A stretch of DNA of 64,000 bases from assembly GCF_048551375.1 (NCBI RefSeq), contig NZ_JBLYZJ010000002.1, forward strand, positions 62,001-126,000. Direction: 5' to 3'. The stretch is from Faucicola sp048551375. GTDB taxonomy: Bacteria; Pseudomonadota; Gammaproteobacteria; Pseudomonadales; Moraxellaceae. The translations under genes and the position numbers were made by a program. Below the pieces are notes generated by a model that was given only the letters and a program-made list of their open reading frames with translations, was not told the origin of the DNA and searched no databases. Each line of letters begins with the position of its first letter. The stretch's first letter is position 1. Below, piece by piece: positions 43,739 to 52,018 of this stretch.

Positions 43739-44926
43739 ATGGTAAAAAAACGTGGACTTGCGTCCAATCGTGGGCTTGATGCGTTGCTTGGCTCGATAAA
43801 AAAAGAAAAGTTGATTGCAGGGACACTGGCAAATACCAGTGTGAGCCTTGCCAATGACAGTCTTGCCAATGCAAATTTTGATGGTGATTTGACCAGCCCA
43901 ACTGATTTAGCCGTTGATATGACTGCCGTTGCATCATTATCTGAATCTGATAATGTGGCTGATAAAGTGTCTGATGCTTTGACAGCCAATCCGTCTGTGC
44001 CTTTAGCTAATGCCAAAAAGACCAAAAAATCAACCCATCAACCATTAACCACTTCACCAAGTGCCTCAATTACCCCAACCAAATCCGCCTCCATCACCAA
44101 TGAGGCTTCTAATAACAGCGAAATGGGGTTAAACCTACTCAATTTTGATGTCAATCGCCTACAACGAGGCAAATACCAACCTCGCATTGATTTGGGGGAA
44201 GAGGCATTGCAAGAGCTTGCCACTTCTATTCGCCAGCATGGTGTGATGCAACCCATCGTGATTCGCCCCCTCATTAAAGTGGGAGCGACTGCTGAGATTA
44301 CCCATGAAATCATCGCAGGGGAACGCCGTTGGCGAGCTGCCCAAATTGCAGGGTTGACCCATATTCCTGCGATTGTGCGTCCGATGTCGGATGATTTGGC
44401 GATTGCGTTGGCACTGATTGAAAATATCCAACGTGAAGATTTATCGGTGATGGAACAAGCGGTAGCGTTGCAACGTTTCCATGACGAGTTTGGCATGAGT
44501 CATGCCCAAATTGCCGATGTGGTGGGTAAAGCACGTACCACGGTATCAAATTTATTGCGTTTGAATCAATTGCATGATGACGTGAAGCAAGCACTCAATG
44601 AAACCAAAATTGACATGGGGCACGCCAGAGCCTTGCTTGCTCTATCTAGTGAACAACAGCCGATTATTGCCAAAAAAATTATCAATGAGCAACTGACCGT
44701 CAGACAGACTGAACAGCTAATTAAAGATATTTTAAATCCCCAAGAAACACCAAAGCCACAAAAAACCTTGGATTATGAGCGTTTACGTCTAAATCAACAA
44801 CTATCAGAAAGCTTGGGGGCGATGGTAAAAGTCAAAGGCTCATCAACGGATAAAGGCAGTATTGAAATATTTTTTCATAGTGCAGAAGAATTACAAAATT
44901 TGTTAGCACAACTACAATCGCAGTAA
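43739..44926 (+). CDS. parB: Chromosome partition protein ParB with long N-terminal linker
   Basis: CTP-dependent clamp that loads at parS and spreads. 395 residues against the usual ~290. The N-terminal ParA-interaction peptide KKRGLASNRGLDALLGSIKK is followed by a ~105-residue low-complexity linker (about 25-132, with repeated LAN and ALTANPS/SASIT runs), then the conserved core: RGKYQPRI, GVMQPIVIRP, the CTP motif GERRWRAAQ, ENIQREDLS, helix-turn-helix HAQIADVVGKARTTVSNLLRL, and a C-terminal dimer domain. I saw no parS in the window. 144 bp separate parA and parB, and exbB follows closely. Confidence 0.94.
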   Translation: MVKKRGLASNRGLDALLGSIKKEKLIAGTLANTSVSLANDSLANANFDGDLTSPTDLAVDMTAVASLSESDNVADKVSDALTANPSVPLANAKKTKKSTHQPLTTSPSASITPTKSASITNEASNNSEMGLNLLNFDVNRLQRGKYQPRIDLGEEALQELATSIRQHGVMQPIVIRPLIKVGATAEITHEIIAGERRWRAAQIAGLTHIPAIVRPMSDDLAIALALIENIQREDLSVMEQAVALQRFHDEFGMSHAQIADVVGKARTTVSNLLRLNQLHDDVKQALNETKIDMGHARALLALSSEQQPIIAKKIINEQLTVRQTEQLIKDILNPQETPKPQKTLDYERLRLNQQLSESLGAMVKVKGSSTDKGSIEIFFHSAEELQNLLAQLQSQ

Positions 44927-44937
44927 AGAGGAAAGTC

Positions 44938-45606
44938 ATGTGGGAGTTAGTTAAAGCAGGTGGGTGGTTGATGACTCCCATTATTGCATGTTCAATTTTG
45001 ATGGTAATTATCATGTTTGAACGGGGGGTTAAATTGCGAATGGCAAATGTTGCCCCTACACGCCTTCGAGAGCAATTGATTGGGCGATTGGTTGAGCAAG
45101 GTGATATTAGTCGTGATGACCTTTTGACTGTCAAAGATAACTCACCGTTGGGCGATATTTTGGCGACAGGATTGCTATATCGTCAATATGGGCTGGACTC
45201 GATGACCATGCACATGGAAAACCGTGCCAGTGTGCAAATCCATCGCCTCGAAAAAAACATCAATATGCTTGGTACGATTGGGGCAATTGCTCCTTTATTG
45301 GGTTTACTCGGTACGGTGCTTGGGATTATTACCTCATTTTTGGCGATTACCGCAGGCGAAATGCAAGACCCGACCATGCTGGCGGCTGGCGTGTCGCAAG
45401 CCTTGATTACTACCGCAGGTGGTATGGTGGTGGCGATTCCTGCCGTGATTGCGTACCGTTATTTCCAACGTAAAATCGTGGATATTAATGCTTATTTTGA
45501 ACAAGAAGCAGGCTTGATGGTGCAAGAGTTGTTGGATAATAAACGAGTGGCTGTTCAGCCTAGTAGTGCCACCAAACAGCCAGCCAAAGAAATTTTGCCT
45601 GAATAA
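44938..45606 (+). CDS. MotA/TolQ/ExbB proton channel family protein
   Basis: Inner-membrane proton-channel subunit that pairs with the ExbD/TolR protein encoded next. 222 residues, three membrane helices: GGWLMTPIIACSILMVIIMF near the N terminus, and two after MLGTIGAIAPLLGLLGTVLGIITSF and AGGMVVAIPAVIAYRYF. GAGGAAAG is well placed. In Pseudomonas the tolQ/exbD-type pair also precedes lpxK-kdsB. What it energises (TonB-like import, envelope transport) cannot be told here. Confidence 0.92.
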   Translation: MWELVKAGGWLMTPIIACSILMVIIMFERGVKLRMANVAPTRLREQLIGRLVEQGDISRDDLLTVKDNSPLGDILATGLLYRQYGLDSMTMHMENRASVQIHRLEKNINMLGTIGAIAPLLGLLGTVLGIITSFLAITAGEMQDPTMLAAGVSQALITTAGGMVVAIPAVIAYRYFQRKIVDINAYFEQEAGLMVQELLDNKRVAVQPSSATKQPAKEILPE

Positions 45607-45617
45607 GAGGTTGAACG

Positions 45618-46091
45618 ATGCGTTTTAGAAAACCCACAGTTGAACCGATTGATATCAATCTGACACCCATGATTGATTGTTTGTTATTTTTAATCGTGTT
45701 TTTACTGTTATCCACCACGTTTAATCACTTTAGCAAACTGAATATTGTGTTGCCACAAGCCGAAGGGGTCAAAATTACCGAAAAAGACCAACGAGTCGAA
45801 GTGGCTGTCCAAAAAGACGGTAGCTATTTGGTCAATGGTATTGCCCTTGCAGGCAGTGGTGAGGCAGAGCTTAGCTCGATGATTCGCCAAGAAACAGGGG
45901 ATAATCGTAAGTTGTTATTTGTGATTTCGGCGGATGCCAATACTTCTCATCAGTCCGTGGTGCGTGTGATGGATGTGGCAGGCAAAATGGGCTTTATGAA
46001 CCTCAATATCAGTACCGTTGTGCCAGCAGGTTCGGCTGAAGCGACTGCTACTAAGTCTGCTTCTCCAGCCACTAAGCCAACCAATCCTTGA
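45618..46091 (+). CDS. Biopolymer transporter ExbD/TolR family protein
   Basis: 157 residues. One membrane helix (MIDCLLFLIVFLLLSTTF) with the conserved Asp of the NLTPMIDCLLFL motif, which carries protons in this family, then a periplasmic domain (KLNIVLPQAEG...VAVQKDGSYLVNG) and an Ala/Thr-rich tail. It starts 12 bp after the ExbB-type gene and 19 bp before msbA. Confidence 0.93.
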   Translation: MRFRKPTVEPIDINLTPMIDCLLFLIVFLLLSTTFNHFSKLNIVLPQAEGVKITEKDQRVEVAVQKDGSYLVNGIALAGSGEAELSSMIRQETGDNRKLLFVISADANTSHQSVVRVMDVAGKMGFMNLNISTVVPAGSAEATATKSASPATKPTNP

Positions 46092-46110
46092 TTCCCTCAT
46101 CTGAGTTACC

Positions 46111-47886
46111 ATGACAAAGCCTACCCAGTCTTTATTACCATCTTCGCCTAGCCGTTGGCAAACTTATCAACGATTATTAACCTATATCACGCCCTATTGG
46201 AAATATATTGTGTTGGTGGTGATTGGTTTTGCGTTGAATGCCTTGACCGAGGCAGGCGTGGCAAAGCTGATGCAGTTTATTATTGATGCCATCAATCAAC
46301 AAAATCGTCAGTATATGAATGTATTTCCTTTGCTGATTATTGCTTTGTTTGTGGTGCGTGGACTTGGGTCATTTTTGGGTAATTATTATAGTGCTTTGAT
46401 TTCTCGTAATTTGGTGTATCGCTTGCGAGTGCAGGTGTTTGACAAGTTACTGATACTTCCTAGTCAATTTTATCTTAACCATAACGCAGGGCAAATTTCT
46501 GCCAAATTGATTTTTGATGTCGAGCAAGTCACCTCAGCAAGCACTGAAACGCTGAAAACCTTACTTCGAGATGGATTGACTGTTATTAGTTTATTGGCAA
46601 CCATGTTGTACATTAATTGGCGGTTAAGTCTGATGTTATTTGTGGTGTTGCCACCGATTTTTTATTTGGTTAGACATGCTAGCAAACGCTTTCGCAAACT
46701 GTCTGGTGATATTCAACAGTCAATGGGTGAGGTTAGTCACATTACCAATGAAGTGATTAATGGCTATCAAGTGGTAAAAAATTATGGTGGTCAAGGCTAT
46801 GAGTTTGGGCGATTTGACCAAGCCTCGCACGATAATCTACAAAAAGGTCTAAAAATTGTCGTGACCAATAGCATTAACACCCCTGCTATTCAGTTGATTT
46901 TGGCGTGTGCCATGTCGGTGGTGGTGTGGTTGGCATTACGCCCAGAAGTCATGGATAATATGACTGCAGGGCAATTCATTGCTTATATTGGGGCAGCAGG
47001 ATTGTTAAGTAAACCTGTGCGTTCATTAACCGATGTGAATCAAGGCTTACAACGTGGTTTAGCAGCAGCAGATTCGGTATTTGCCTTAATTGATGAGCCA
47101 GCTGAAGTTGATACAGGCACAAAAACCCCAACCTTGCAAGGCAATATCCAGTTTAATCACGTTAGTATTGGCTATGGGGCAGGGGAGTTTGCCATTCAAG
47201 ATTTTCACCTTGATATCAAGACAGGGGAAACCGTGGCATTGGTCGGACGCAGTGGGGCAGGTAAAACCACGCTAGTCAATGCCTTGATGCGTGCGGTCAA
47301 TATCAGTGAGGGCAATATTTACCTTGATGGCGTGGCGATTGATGAAATGACACTTGCCAGTTTGCGGTCGCAAATTTCGAGCGTCAATCAGCAAGTGATT
47401 TTATTTAACACCACCATTCACAACAATATTGCCTATGGCGAATTGGCAAATAAAAGCCGTGAGGCGGTCATTCAAGCCAGTCAATCTGCGTATGCCCATG
47501 ATTTTATTATGAATCTACCAAATGGCTATGATACCGTGATTGGGGCAGAGGGCTTGCAACTATCGGGCGGTCAACGTCAACGCTTGTCGATTGCCAGAGC
47601 CTTGCTCAAAGATGCCCCAATCCTAATCCTTGACGAAGCCACCAGTGCCTTGGATAATGAGTCAGAGTTTTATATCCAAAAAGCCCTAGAAACCGTCATG
47701 CAAAACCGCACTACCATTGTTATTGCCCACCGTCTGACGACTATCCAAAATGCGGATAAAATCGTGGTCATGGATAAAGGGAAAATTGTCGAAGTTGGCA
47801 ACCATGCGACCTTGATGGCAAAACAAGGGGCTTATGCTAAATTATACGACCGCCATTTTGATGATGATATGATTGATAACGCATAA
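46111..47886 (+). CDS. msbA: Lipid A export ABC transporter MsbA
   Basis: Homodimeric exporter flipping lipid A-core across the inner membrane. 591 residues: six-helix membrane domain (about 20-320) and nucleotide-binding domain with VGRSGAGKTTLVNALMR, LSGGQRQRLSIARALL, ILILDEATSALDNES and IAHRLTT. The gene order msbA-lpxK-kdsB supports the lipid A substrate. Confidence 0.95.
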   Translation: MTKPTQSLLPSSPSRWQTYQRLLTYITPYWKYIVLVVIGFALNALTEAGVAKLMQFIIDAINQQNRQYMNVFPLLIIALFVVRGLGSFLGNYYSALISRNLVYRLRVQVFDKLLILPSQFYLNHNAGQISAKLIFDVEQVTSASTETLKTLLRDGLTVISLLATMLYINWRLSLMLFVVLPPIFYLVRHASKRFRKLSGDIQQSMGEVSHITNEVINGYQVVKNYGGQGYEFGRFDQASHDNLQKGLKIVVTNSINTPAIQLILACAMSVVVWLALRPEVMDNMTAGQFIAYIGAAGLLSKPVRSLTDVNQGLQRGLAAADSVFALIDEPAEVDTGTKTPTLQGNIQFNHVSIGYGAGEFAIQDFHLDIKTGETVALVGRSGAGKTTLVNALMRAVNISEGNIYLDGVAIDEMTLASLRSQISSVNQQVILFNTTIHNNIAYGELANKSREAVIQASQSAYAHDFIMNLPNGYDTVIGAEGLQLSGGQRQRLSIARALLKDAPILILDEATSALDNESEFYIQKALETVMQNRTTIVIAHRLTTIQNADKIVVMDKGKIVEVGNHATLMAKQGAYAKLYDRHFDDDMIDNA

Positions 47887-48020
47887 TAGACCTCTTTCCA
47901 TACCCCCTCTAACTCCCCCTTGTCAGGGGGAGAACTGCTCCCTCCCCTGTTAAGGGGAGGGTTGGGGTGGGGTTAAATAAAAGATTTTAATTAAATTCAG
48001 TAGATTGGAAAGAGGTCTGT
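47887..48020. repeat. Family D element: TAGACCTCTTTCCA inverted ends around a C-type palindrome
   Basis: Begins TAGACCTCTTTCCA directly after the msbA stop, ends TGGAAAGAGGTCTGTTA. Between are CCCCTCTAACTCCCCCTTG, AGGGGGAG and CTCCCCTGTTAAGGGGAG, similar to family C. The right-end motif GGAAAGAGGTCTATTA also occurs in family E copy 1 at 8122-8138. About 134 bp, no ORF. Confidence 0.75.
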
Positions 48021-48074
48021 TACATAAGCCCAAATTTCAAATTTAACAACAGGGCATAAGCATTATGCCCTTAC
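48021..48074. repeat. Family B repeat, partial
   Basis: TACATAAGCCC and AGGGCATAAGCATTATGCCC arms adjoin the family D right end. The left half of the element is missing. Confidence 0.6.
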
Positions 48075-48098
48075 GATGACCCCTACCACGGATTTATC

Positions 48099-49232
48099 AT
48101 GGAGCAAGTATTTCTTAACGCATGGCAAAAAAAGTCGCTTTGGCTATGGGTATTATACCCATTGACCCTGCTATACCGTGGTGTGTCTTGGCTGAATAAA
48201 AAAAGCTACGATTTGGGGCTAAAAAAAACTTTTTATCCTACAGTGCCTGTGTGGGTAATTGGCAATATCACGGTAGGCGGTAGTGGTAAAACGCCCTTTA
48301 TCATTGCCTTGGTGCAGTATCTACAAGCCCAAGGCGTGCAAGTCGGTGTAATCAGTCGTGGCTATGGCGGTGATGTCAGTCAAATGCCTAGCCTTGTTAC
48401 CCCAAAATCTACGCCCTCCCAAGTCGGTGACGAACCTTGTCTGATAGTGCAAAATACCCAAGCCACAGGTCAAGCTATGCCGATGGCAGTATGTCCCAAC
48501 CGTGGACAAGCGATTGATTTATTACTACAACACTTCCCCAATATTCAACTGATATTAGCCGATGATGGCTTGCAACATCATGCCCTTGACCGTGACCATA
48601 ATTGGATTGTGGTGGATGGAGATAGGGGCTTTGGCAATCGGCAAGTGCTACCCACTGGGTTTTTGCGTGAGCCGATAGCTCGCTTGCGACAGCCCAACAC
48701 CACAGTAATTTTTCATCAAAAAAATTGGCAATTATCAGATGATTTATTGCCAAAAAATATGCTCGATAGCTTTCGACAAAATCCATTGTTTATGCGATTA
48801 GTTGAACAAAATCCCATTCCGCTGTTTGAAAATACTCAAGTTAAGAATCATCAAAATAGCCTAAGTAATCTAAAACAAGAAAGTCAATCTTTACCACCGC
48901 AACAAGTGATTGCGATGACAGGGATTGGTTATCCGAAGCGGTTTTTTAATAGCCTAAGCAAATTAGGGTTTGATTTGATTGAGAAACCGTTAAATGACCA
49001 TCATAAATTTACATTGGCAGATTTTACGGATTTACCCAATGATTTGCCGATTATCGTGACGGCAAAAGATGCGGTGAAAATTCGCTTATTGTTACAAGTG
49101 GATAATGGTGAATTTGCAGAGGGTTTGAAACTTCGGATTTGGGTGTTGCCAGTGGTGGCGGAATTGTCCGAAACGGTTTATCATGCGTTGGATAACCAAT
49201 TATTAGAATTAGGAATCAAATCAGAATTATGA
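48099..49232 (+). CDS. lpxK: Tetraacyldisaccharide 4'-kinase LpxK
   Basis: Phosphorylates the 4' position of the lipid A disaccharide precursor at the inner membrane. 377 residues. N-terminal membrane-associated helix (WLWVLYPLTLLYRGVSWL), Walker A NITVGGSGKTPFIIALV, SRGYGG, GDEPCLIV, ILADDGLQHHAL. A low-complexity insert (QVKNHQNSLSNLKQESQ) makes it longer than the usual ~330-340. Overlaps kdsB by 4 bp (ATGA). Confidence 0.95.
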   Translation: MEQVFLNAWQKKSLWLWVLYPLTLLYRGVSWLNKKSYDLGLKKTFYPTVPVWVIGNITVGGSGKTPFIIALVQYLQAQGVQVGVISRGYGGDVSQMPSLVTPKSTPSQVGDEPCLIVQNTQATGQAMPMAVCPNRGQAIDLLLQHFPNIQLILADDGLQHHALDRDHNWIVVDGDRGFGNRQVLPTGFLREPIARLRQPNTTVIFHQKNWQLSDDLLPKNMLDSFRQNPLFMRLVEQNPIPLFENTQVKNHQNSLSNLKQESQSLPPQQVIAMTGIGYPKRFFNSLSKLGFDLIEKPLNDHHKFTLADFTDLPNDLPIIVTAKDAVKIRLLLQVDNGEFAEGLKLRIWVLPVVAELSETVYHALDNQLLELGIKSEL

Positions 49233-50041
49233 ACAAACACCTCGTCATCCCAGCTCGCTTAAAAAGCACCCGTCTACCCAACAAGCCACTTCTAGAAATT
49301 CACGATAAACCCATGATTTTATGGGTCATTGACCGTGCTGTCGCCGTACAACAAGCAGGCATTGCCGATGATATCTTTGTCGCCACCGATAGCCAAGCGA
49401 TTGCCGATATTTGCCAAGACTACTGCCAAAATAACCAACTTGCCGTGCAAGTTATTATGACTTCCCCAGACCACGCTTCTGGTACAGACCGCCTTGCCGA
49501 AGTCGCCCAACAACTTAATTGGTCGCCCCAAGATATCGTCATCAATATGCAAGGGGATGAGCCACTTGTGCCGAAAAGCTTGATTGCACAAGTCACTGAG
49601 CTGTTATTACAAAAAACCGATTGCGTGATGGCGACCCTTGCCGAGCCGATTTTGACCTTTGAGGAATTTTATCGCCCCTCGGTGGTGAAAGTAGTCAAAA
49701 CTGTCAATAACGAAGCCTTGTATTTTAGCCGTTCACCGATTCCCTGTGACCGTGATATAGCGATGAATGATACGCCACCTGTAATGAGCGATAAACCAAA
49801 CAATGCGTTACGTCATTTGGGGCTGTATGCGTATCGAGTGAATTTGCTTCAGCAGTTTGGCAGTTGGCAACAAGGCAAGCTAGAACAGCTTGAAAGCCTT
49901 GAGCAACTGCGGATTATGGAGCATGGTTTCCGTATTGCCATTGATGTGGCAAGTGTGCAATTACCTGCTGGCGTGGATACCCAAGGGGATTTGGATAGAT
50001 TAAATATGATGGATTTAACGGACTTTTTGGCGGTAGAATAG
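49229..50041 (+). CDS. kdsB: 3-deoxy-manno-octulosonate cytidylyltransferase
   Basis: Activates KDO as CMP-KDO for lipopolysaccharide core. 270 residues: IPARLKSTRLPNKPLLEI, VATDSQAI, TSPDHASGTDRLAEV, NMQGDEPLVPK, YFSRSPIPCDRD and GLYAYRVNLL. Start overlaps the lpxK stop, so the two are coupled; no ycaR-like gene lies between. Converges with doxX, 2 bp apart. Confidence 0.97.
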   Translation: MNKHLVIPARLKSTRLPNKPLLEIHDKPMILWVIDRAVAVQQAGIADDIFVATDSQAIADICQDYCQNNQLAVQVIMTSPDHASGTDRLAEVAQQLNWSPQDIVINMQGDEPLVPKSLIAQVTELLLQKTDCVMATLAEPILTFEEFYRPSVVKVVKTVNNEALYFSRSPIPCDRDIAMNDTPPVMSDKPNNALRHLGLYAYRVNLLQQFGSWQQGKLEQLESLEQLRIMEHGFRIAIDVASVQLPAGVDTQGDLDRLNMMDLTDFLAVE

Positions 50042-50043
50042 TA

Positions 50044-50451
50044 TTATTTATGCTTCGCTAATAGGTTATCCAACGCCCATTTGCCACCACCTGCCGACCA
50101 TAAGTATAAGAAAATAAAGCAAAATAGCACCGCTGCTTCGCCTCTATTTTGTAATGGTAGCCAAAAATTGCCTAATTTGGCATGGGCGATAAAATAACCG
50201 ATTGCTATCATCCCAGATGCCAAAAATCCTGCTAGACGAGTTTGGAAACCCACCAAAATCATCCCCCCTAGGATAAATTCCAAAATACCACTTGCCCCCA
50301 TTAATGAAGCCAAATCAATAACTTTGTCGGTGGCAGGGATACCAAATAATTTTTGTGTGCCATGTAAAAAAAAGCAATAGCCTGCCACGATACGTAAGAT
50401 ACCCAAAAAATACGGTTGATGCGTTGCCATGCCAGAAAATGCAGTTTTCAT
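50044..50451 (-). CDS. DoxX family membrane protein
   Basis: 135 residues, four membrane helices. LGILRIVAGYCFFLHGTQKLFG, GASGILEFILGGMILVGF, RLAGFLASGMIAIGYFIAH and EAAVLFCFIFLYLWSAGGGKWALD match the DoxX/SURF4-like family. Members have been tied to thiol or oxidative stress, but function here is open. AAGG precedes the ATG. Confidence 0.85.
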   Translation of the reverse strand: MKTAFSGMATHQPYFLGILRIVAGYCFFLHGTQKLFGIPATDKVIDLASLMGASGILEFILGGMILVGFQTRLAGFLASGMIAIGYFIAHAKLGNFWLPLQNRGEAAVLFCFIFLYLWSAGGGKWALDNLLAKHK

Positions 50452-50814
50452 AAAAATAACCTTTAATTTGTTAAGTAAAATTCAATAATAAGGGCTTTAT
50501 TCTATAAAGAAATGCTGGGATATACCACATAGAAATGTGAGTTTTTTGTGAAATATGGTTAATTATTGGTAAGTAATCCTGCGATTTGTAACTAAATAGT
50601 CTAATGCTGATTCTACTAAATGATTGTTGAATTTAGAGTATAAGGCATTTGTTAAGTTTGATAAGTTTTGTTATACTGATTTTATCTTTATATTTGACTG
50701 TTGATATAAAATAAAACATTTGTTGTGTTAATGTATTACATACGTCCAAGATACCAACATATTATGCCAAATTTAAACACGATATCATCCATTATTCACT
50801 CAAGGAGCATGCCC
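50452..50814. other. doxX-bfr divergent intergenic region
   Basis: No gene. Very A+T rich. It contains the bfr promoter at 50649-50677 and a ~130-nt bfr leader. No clear Fur box was found. Confidence 0.55.
50649..50677 (+). promoter_or_regulatory. Candidate promoter of the bacterioferritin pair
   Basis: TTGTTA at 50649-50654, 17-nt spacer, TATACT at 50672-50677. Confidence 0.6.
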
Positions 50815-51294
50815 ATGAAAGGTAGCCAAAAAGTTGTCGATTATCTAAATTTTCTGATTGGTGGTGAGCTAGGGGCGAGAGATCAGTATTTTATCCATGC
50901 TCAAATGTACCAAGAATGGCATTACCTCAAACTCCACGCTCGTATGGCACATGAGATGGAAGAAGAAACTGACCATGCCAAAGCCTTGATTAACCGTGTA
51001 TTGATGCTTGAAAGTACACCAAATATGCGTGTCGAGCCGATTCATGTTGGGCATGATGTACCAAGTATGCTAAAAGCTGACTTAGAGCTAGAATACAAAG
51101 TGCGTCAACACCTTAAAGATGGGATTGCCTTATGTGAACAAGAACATGACTATGTGACACGTGAAATATTAGTCGCACAGCTGATTGACACCGAAGAAGA
51201 CCACGCCCATTGGCTTGAACAACAGTTGCGTTTGATTGACATGATTGGTTTACCAAATTATTTACAGTCGCAATTAGGCGATATTGACAACTGA
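50815..51294 (+). CDS. Bacterioferritin subunit with ferroxidase site, no heme Met
   Basis: Iron-storage subunit, 159 residues, starting MKGSQKVVDYLNFLIGGELG. Ferroxidase ligands align with E. coli Bfr: Glu18, Glu51, His54, Glu93 and the Glu/His of DTEEDHAHWLE. Heme-ligand Met52 is replaced by Thr52, so it probably cannot bind heme at the two-fold axis. The start is the ATG seven bases after AAGGAG; an in-frame ATG at 50809 is too close to it. Followed 16 bp later by a second subunit with the opposite defects. Confidence 0.92.
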   Translation: MKGSQKVVDYLNFLIGGELGARDQYFIHAQMYQEWHYLKLHARMAHEMEEETDHAKALINRVLMLESTPNMRVEPIHVGHDVPSMLKADLELEYKVRQHLKDGIALCEQEHDYVTREILVAQLIDTEEDHAHWLEQQLRLIDMIGLPNYLQSQLGDIDN

Positions 51295-51310
51295 TAATAA
51301 GGATAAACAA

Positions 51311-51781
51311 ATGCAAGTGAATAAACAGGTAATTCGTGCGTTAAATCAAGTGCTAGGACAAGCGTTGATTGGGATTAATCAATATTTTCTGCATGCACGT
51401 ATCGCCAAAAATTGGGGATTGCACGAACTCAACGACAAGCTATATCATCAATCTATCCATGAAATGAAGTGGGCGGATGACTTGATTGAGCGAATTTTGA
51501 TCCTTGATGGTCTGCCAAATTTACAAGAATTGGGTAAAATTTTAATTGGCGAAAACGTGGCTGAGATTTTGGCATGTGACCTAAAATTAGAATACCAAAA
51601 AACTGATATCTTACGTCAAGCGATTGCCTTGTGTGAAACCGAACAAGACTTTGTTTCTCGTCAATTATTGGTCAAGCTGAAAGATGGTAGCGAAGAGTAT
51701 ATTGATTGGCTCGAAACGCAACAAGAAATTATCGAGCGTATTGGTATCGAAAAATACACCCAAAGTTTGATGCAAGATTAG
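51311..51781 (+). CDS. Bacterioferritin subunit with heme Met, degenerate ferroxidase site
   Basis: 156 residues, similar overall to E. coli Bfr (NQYFLHARIAKNWGLHELND, ILDGLPNLQELGKILIG). Met52 (heme ligand) is kept in HEMKWADD, but Glu18 is Ala, His54 is Trp, and the DEEGH-type motif reads GSEEY, so Glu127 and His130 are lost. It should bind heme but not oxidise iron by itself. AAGGA precedes ATG 51311. Operon partner of the preceding gene, probably in mixed 24-mers. Confidence 0.92.
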   Translation: MQVNKQVIRALNQVLGQALIGINQYFLHARIAKNWGLHELNDKLYHQSIHEMKWADDLIERILILDGLPNLQELGKILIGENVAEILACDLKLEYQKTDILRQAIALCETEQDFVSRQLLVKLKDGSEEYIDWLETQQEIIERIGIEKYTQSLMQD

Positions 51782-51851
51782 GGACACGCCCTAAGTACGA
51801 TTTAAAGCATTGCGGTTTATCTGCAAGGCAAAGCCCTCTCTTTATACTTTT

Positions 51852-51974
51852 AGAACTTACGCATTTAACCAAATCGTAGGTTGGGTAGAGCTTGCGATAC
51901 CCAACAATTTCAATGGTTTATGTTGGGTGTCATGCTTCCACCCAACCTACAAATGGCATTTTTGCGTAAGTCCT
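51852..51974. repeat. Family A element, copy in reverse orientation
   Basis: Same 123-bp unit as 26559-26681 but reversed: AGAACTTACGCA at left (one change), TGCGTAAGTCCT at right, TTTAACCAAATCGTAGGTTG inside. TA flanks the right end, TT-A the left. Confidence 0.85.
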
Positions 51975-52018
51975 AACTTTATAAGTAACGGGGGTGATTT
52001 AAGAAATAGGGCAAAATT

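Noticed and set aside
42794..44926. parS sites near parA-parB
   Set aside because: No TGTTTCACGTGAAACA-like sequence noticed in the window by eye; may lie outside it.
51779..51795. Terminator after second bacterioferritin gene
   Set aside because: TTAGGG/CCCTAA hairpin has no T tract; too weak to annotate, though the nearby family A element may serve.
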